DNA of 25,154 nucleotides from an uncultured Clostridia bacterium (GTDB taxonomy: Bacteria; Bacillota; Clostridia; Christensenellales; Aristaeellaceae), in NCBI GenBank assembly GCA_934643535.1, contig CAKUCE010000008.1, forward strand, positions 1-25,154. The letters run 5' to 3'. A program made the position numbers and the translations under genes. Positions 24,707-25,154 of the stretch are shown here, piece by piece. Positions within the stretch are counted from its first letter, which is position 1; every line of letters starts with the position of its first letter. A model generated the notes under the pieces. The model saw only the letters and a program-made list of their open reading frames with translations. It searched no databases and was not told the origin of the DNA.

Positions 24707-25154
24707 ATGTTGAATTACCATGTGAAGATCGGTCTGGCACCCATGCGCCGCGACGTCACTCCCCGTCCCGGCATCTTTAACTGGGAAAAAGCTGAAGAGC
24801 GCGGCCGCGCAGCCGTGGAATATATCGAGAAGCACTTTGCTTCCGAAAATGTCAGCTTCGTTGACCTCAAGGGCATCAATCCCGTCGATGTGATGTACTG
24901 CGAGGCAGATGCGGAAAAGGTCATCGAGCGGTTCAATCAGGAAAAGGTGGACGCGGTGTTCATCATCAACTCCAACTTCGGCAACGAAGAAATCGCGGCG
25001 CAGGTGGCCCGGGGCGTGGGCAAGCCCGTCTGCATCTGGGCGCCCATCGACACCAGCTTCCTGCCGGACGGCACCCGCTACACCGACAGCCAGTGCGGCC
25101 TGTTCGGCGTCAGCCGCCAGCTGCAGCGGTTCCACATTCCCTTCAGCTATATCG
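24707..25154 (+). CDS. L-fucose/L-arabinose isomerase-family protein (N-terminal part, cut by window edge)
   Basis: The first 149 codons of a cytosolic protein. The opening KIGLAPMRRDVTPRPGIF, the following VSFVDLKGIN and the segment VDAVFIINSNFGNEEIAAQVA match the N-terminal Rossmann-like domain of the fucose/arabinose isomerase superfamily, where a sugar aldose is converted to the ketose. The metal-binding C-terminal part is beyond the window, so substrate and activity cannot be judged. The ATG has AGAGGG seven bases upstream and its own promoter, right after the glpK terminator, so it begins a new transcription unit, perhaps a sugar-use operon. Confidence 0.75.
   Translation, partial: MLNYHVKIGLAPMRRDVTPRPGIFNWEKAEERGRAAVEYIEKHFASENVSFVDLKGINPVDVMYCEADAEKVIERFNQEKVDAVFIINSNFGNEEIAAQVARGVGKPVCIWAPIDTSFLPDGTRYTDSQCGLFGVSRQLQRFHIPFSYI

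Overview
The window is one stretch of a GC-rich bacterial chromosome. Strong AGGAGG-type ribosome sites, several TTG starts, a HemZ-type radical SAM enzyme, a bifunctional Rel, an Rnf operon edge and a SEC-C methionine aminopeptidase together point to the Firmicutes, class Clostridia. A gut or rumen lineage of the Eubacteriales is likely, but the family cannot be fixed from the sequence alone.

Layout. Positions 1-6500 read on the minus strand: map (methionine aminopeptidase), a UGM-like FAD oxidoreductase, a pair of structured repeats, recJ, two small SMR/EamA-type transporters, and the start of rnfB. The second transporter runs in frame into the C-terminal part of rnfA, so the left edge is a chimera: either a real recombination or an assembly misjoin. 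From 6560 onward everything reads on the plus strand. First comes a TIM-barrel sugar isomerase/epimerase, then about 780 bp of non-coding DNA with two MITE-like repeats and a promoter, then a tightly packed operon of nine genes (8285-17686), followed 29 bp later by rel. After a second block of structured repeats (19915-20211, inverted relative to 3607-3834) come dtd, an MBL-fold hydrolase, hemZ and glpK, a good intrinsic terminator, a near-consensus promoter, and the start of a fucose/arabinose isomerase-like gene.

The centrepiece is the nine-gene operon: two tandem GT-C-like polytopic membrane proteins, an SDR reductase, a stand-alone acyl carrier protein, an AMP-forming ligase, a LuxE-type acyl-protein synthetase, a LuxC-type acyl reductase, a GtrB/ArnC-like polyprenyl-phosphate glycosyltransferase and a GNAT acetyltransferase. 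No luciferase is present. My reading is that an acid is activated, loaded on the carrier and reduced to an aldehyde or a derivative. That product would decorate, or become part of, a sugar that is placed on a polyprenyl carrier inside the cell and transferred outside by the GT-C proteins. The chemistry of each family is established; the assembled pathway and its product are inference.

Three repeat families occupy the gene-free stretches. Family A elements carry three hairpins whose stems change by compensating substitutions and which start 0-3 nt after stop codons. Family B resembles a MITE with imperfect terminal inverted repeats. The third is a hairpin cluster upstream of dtd.
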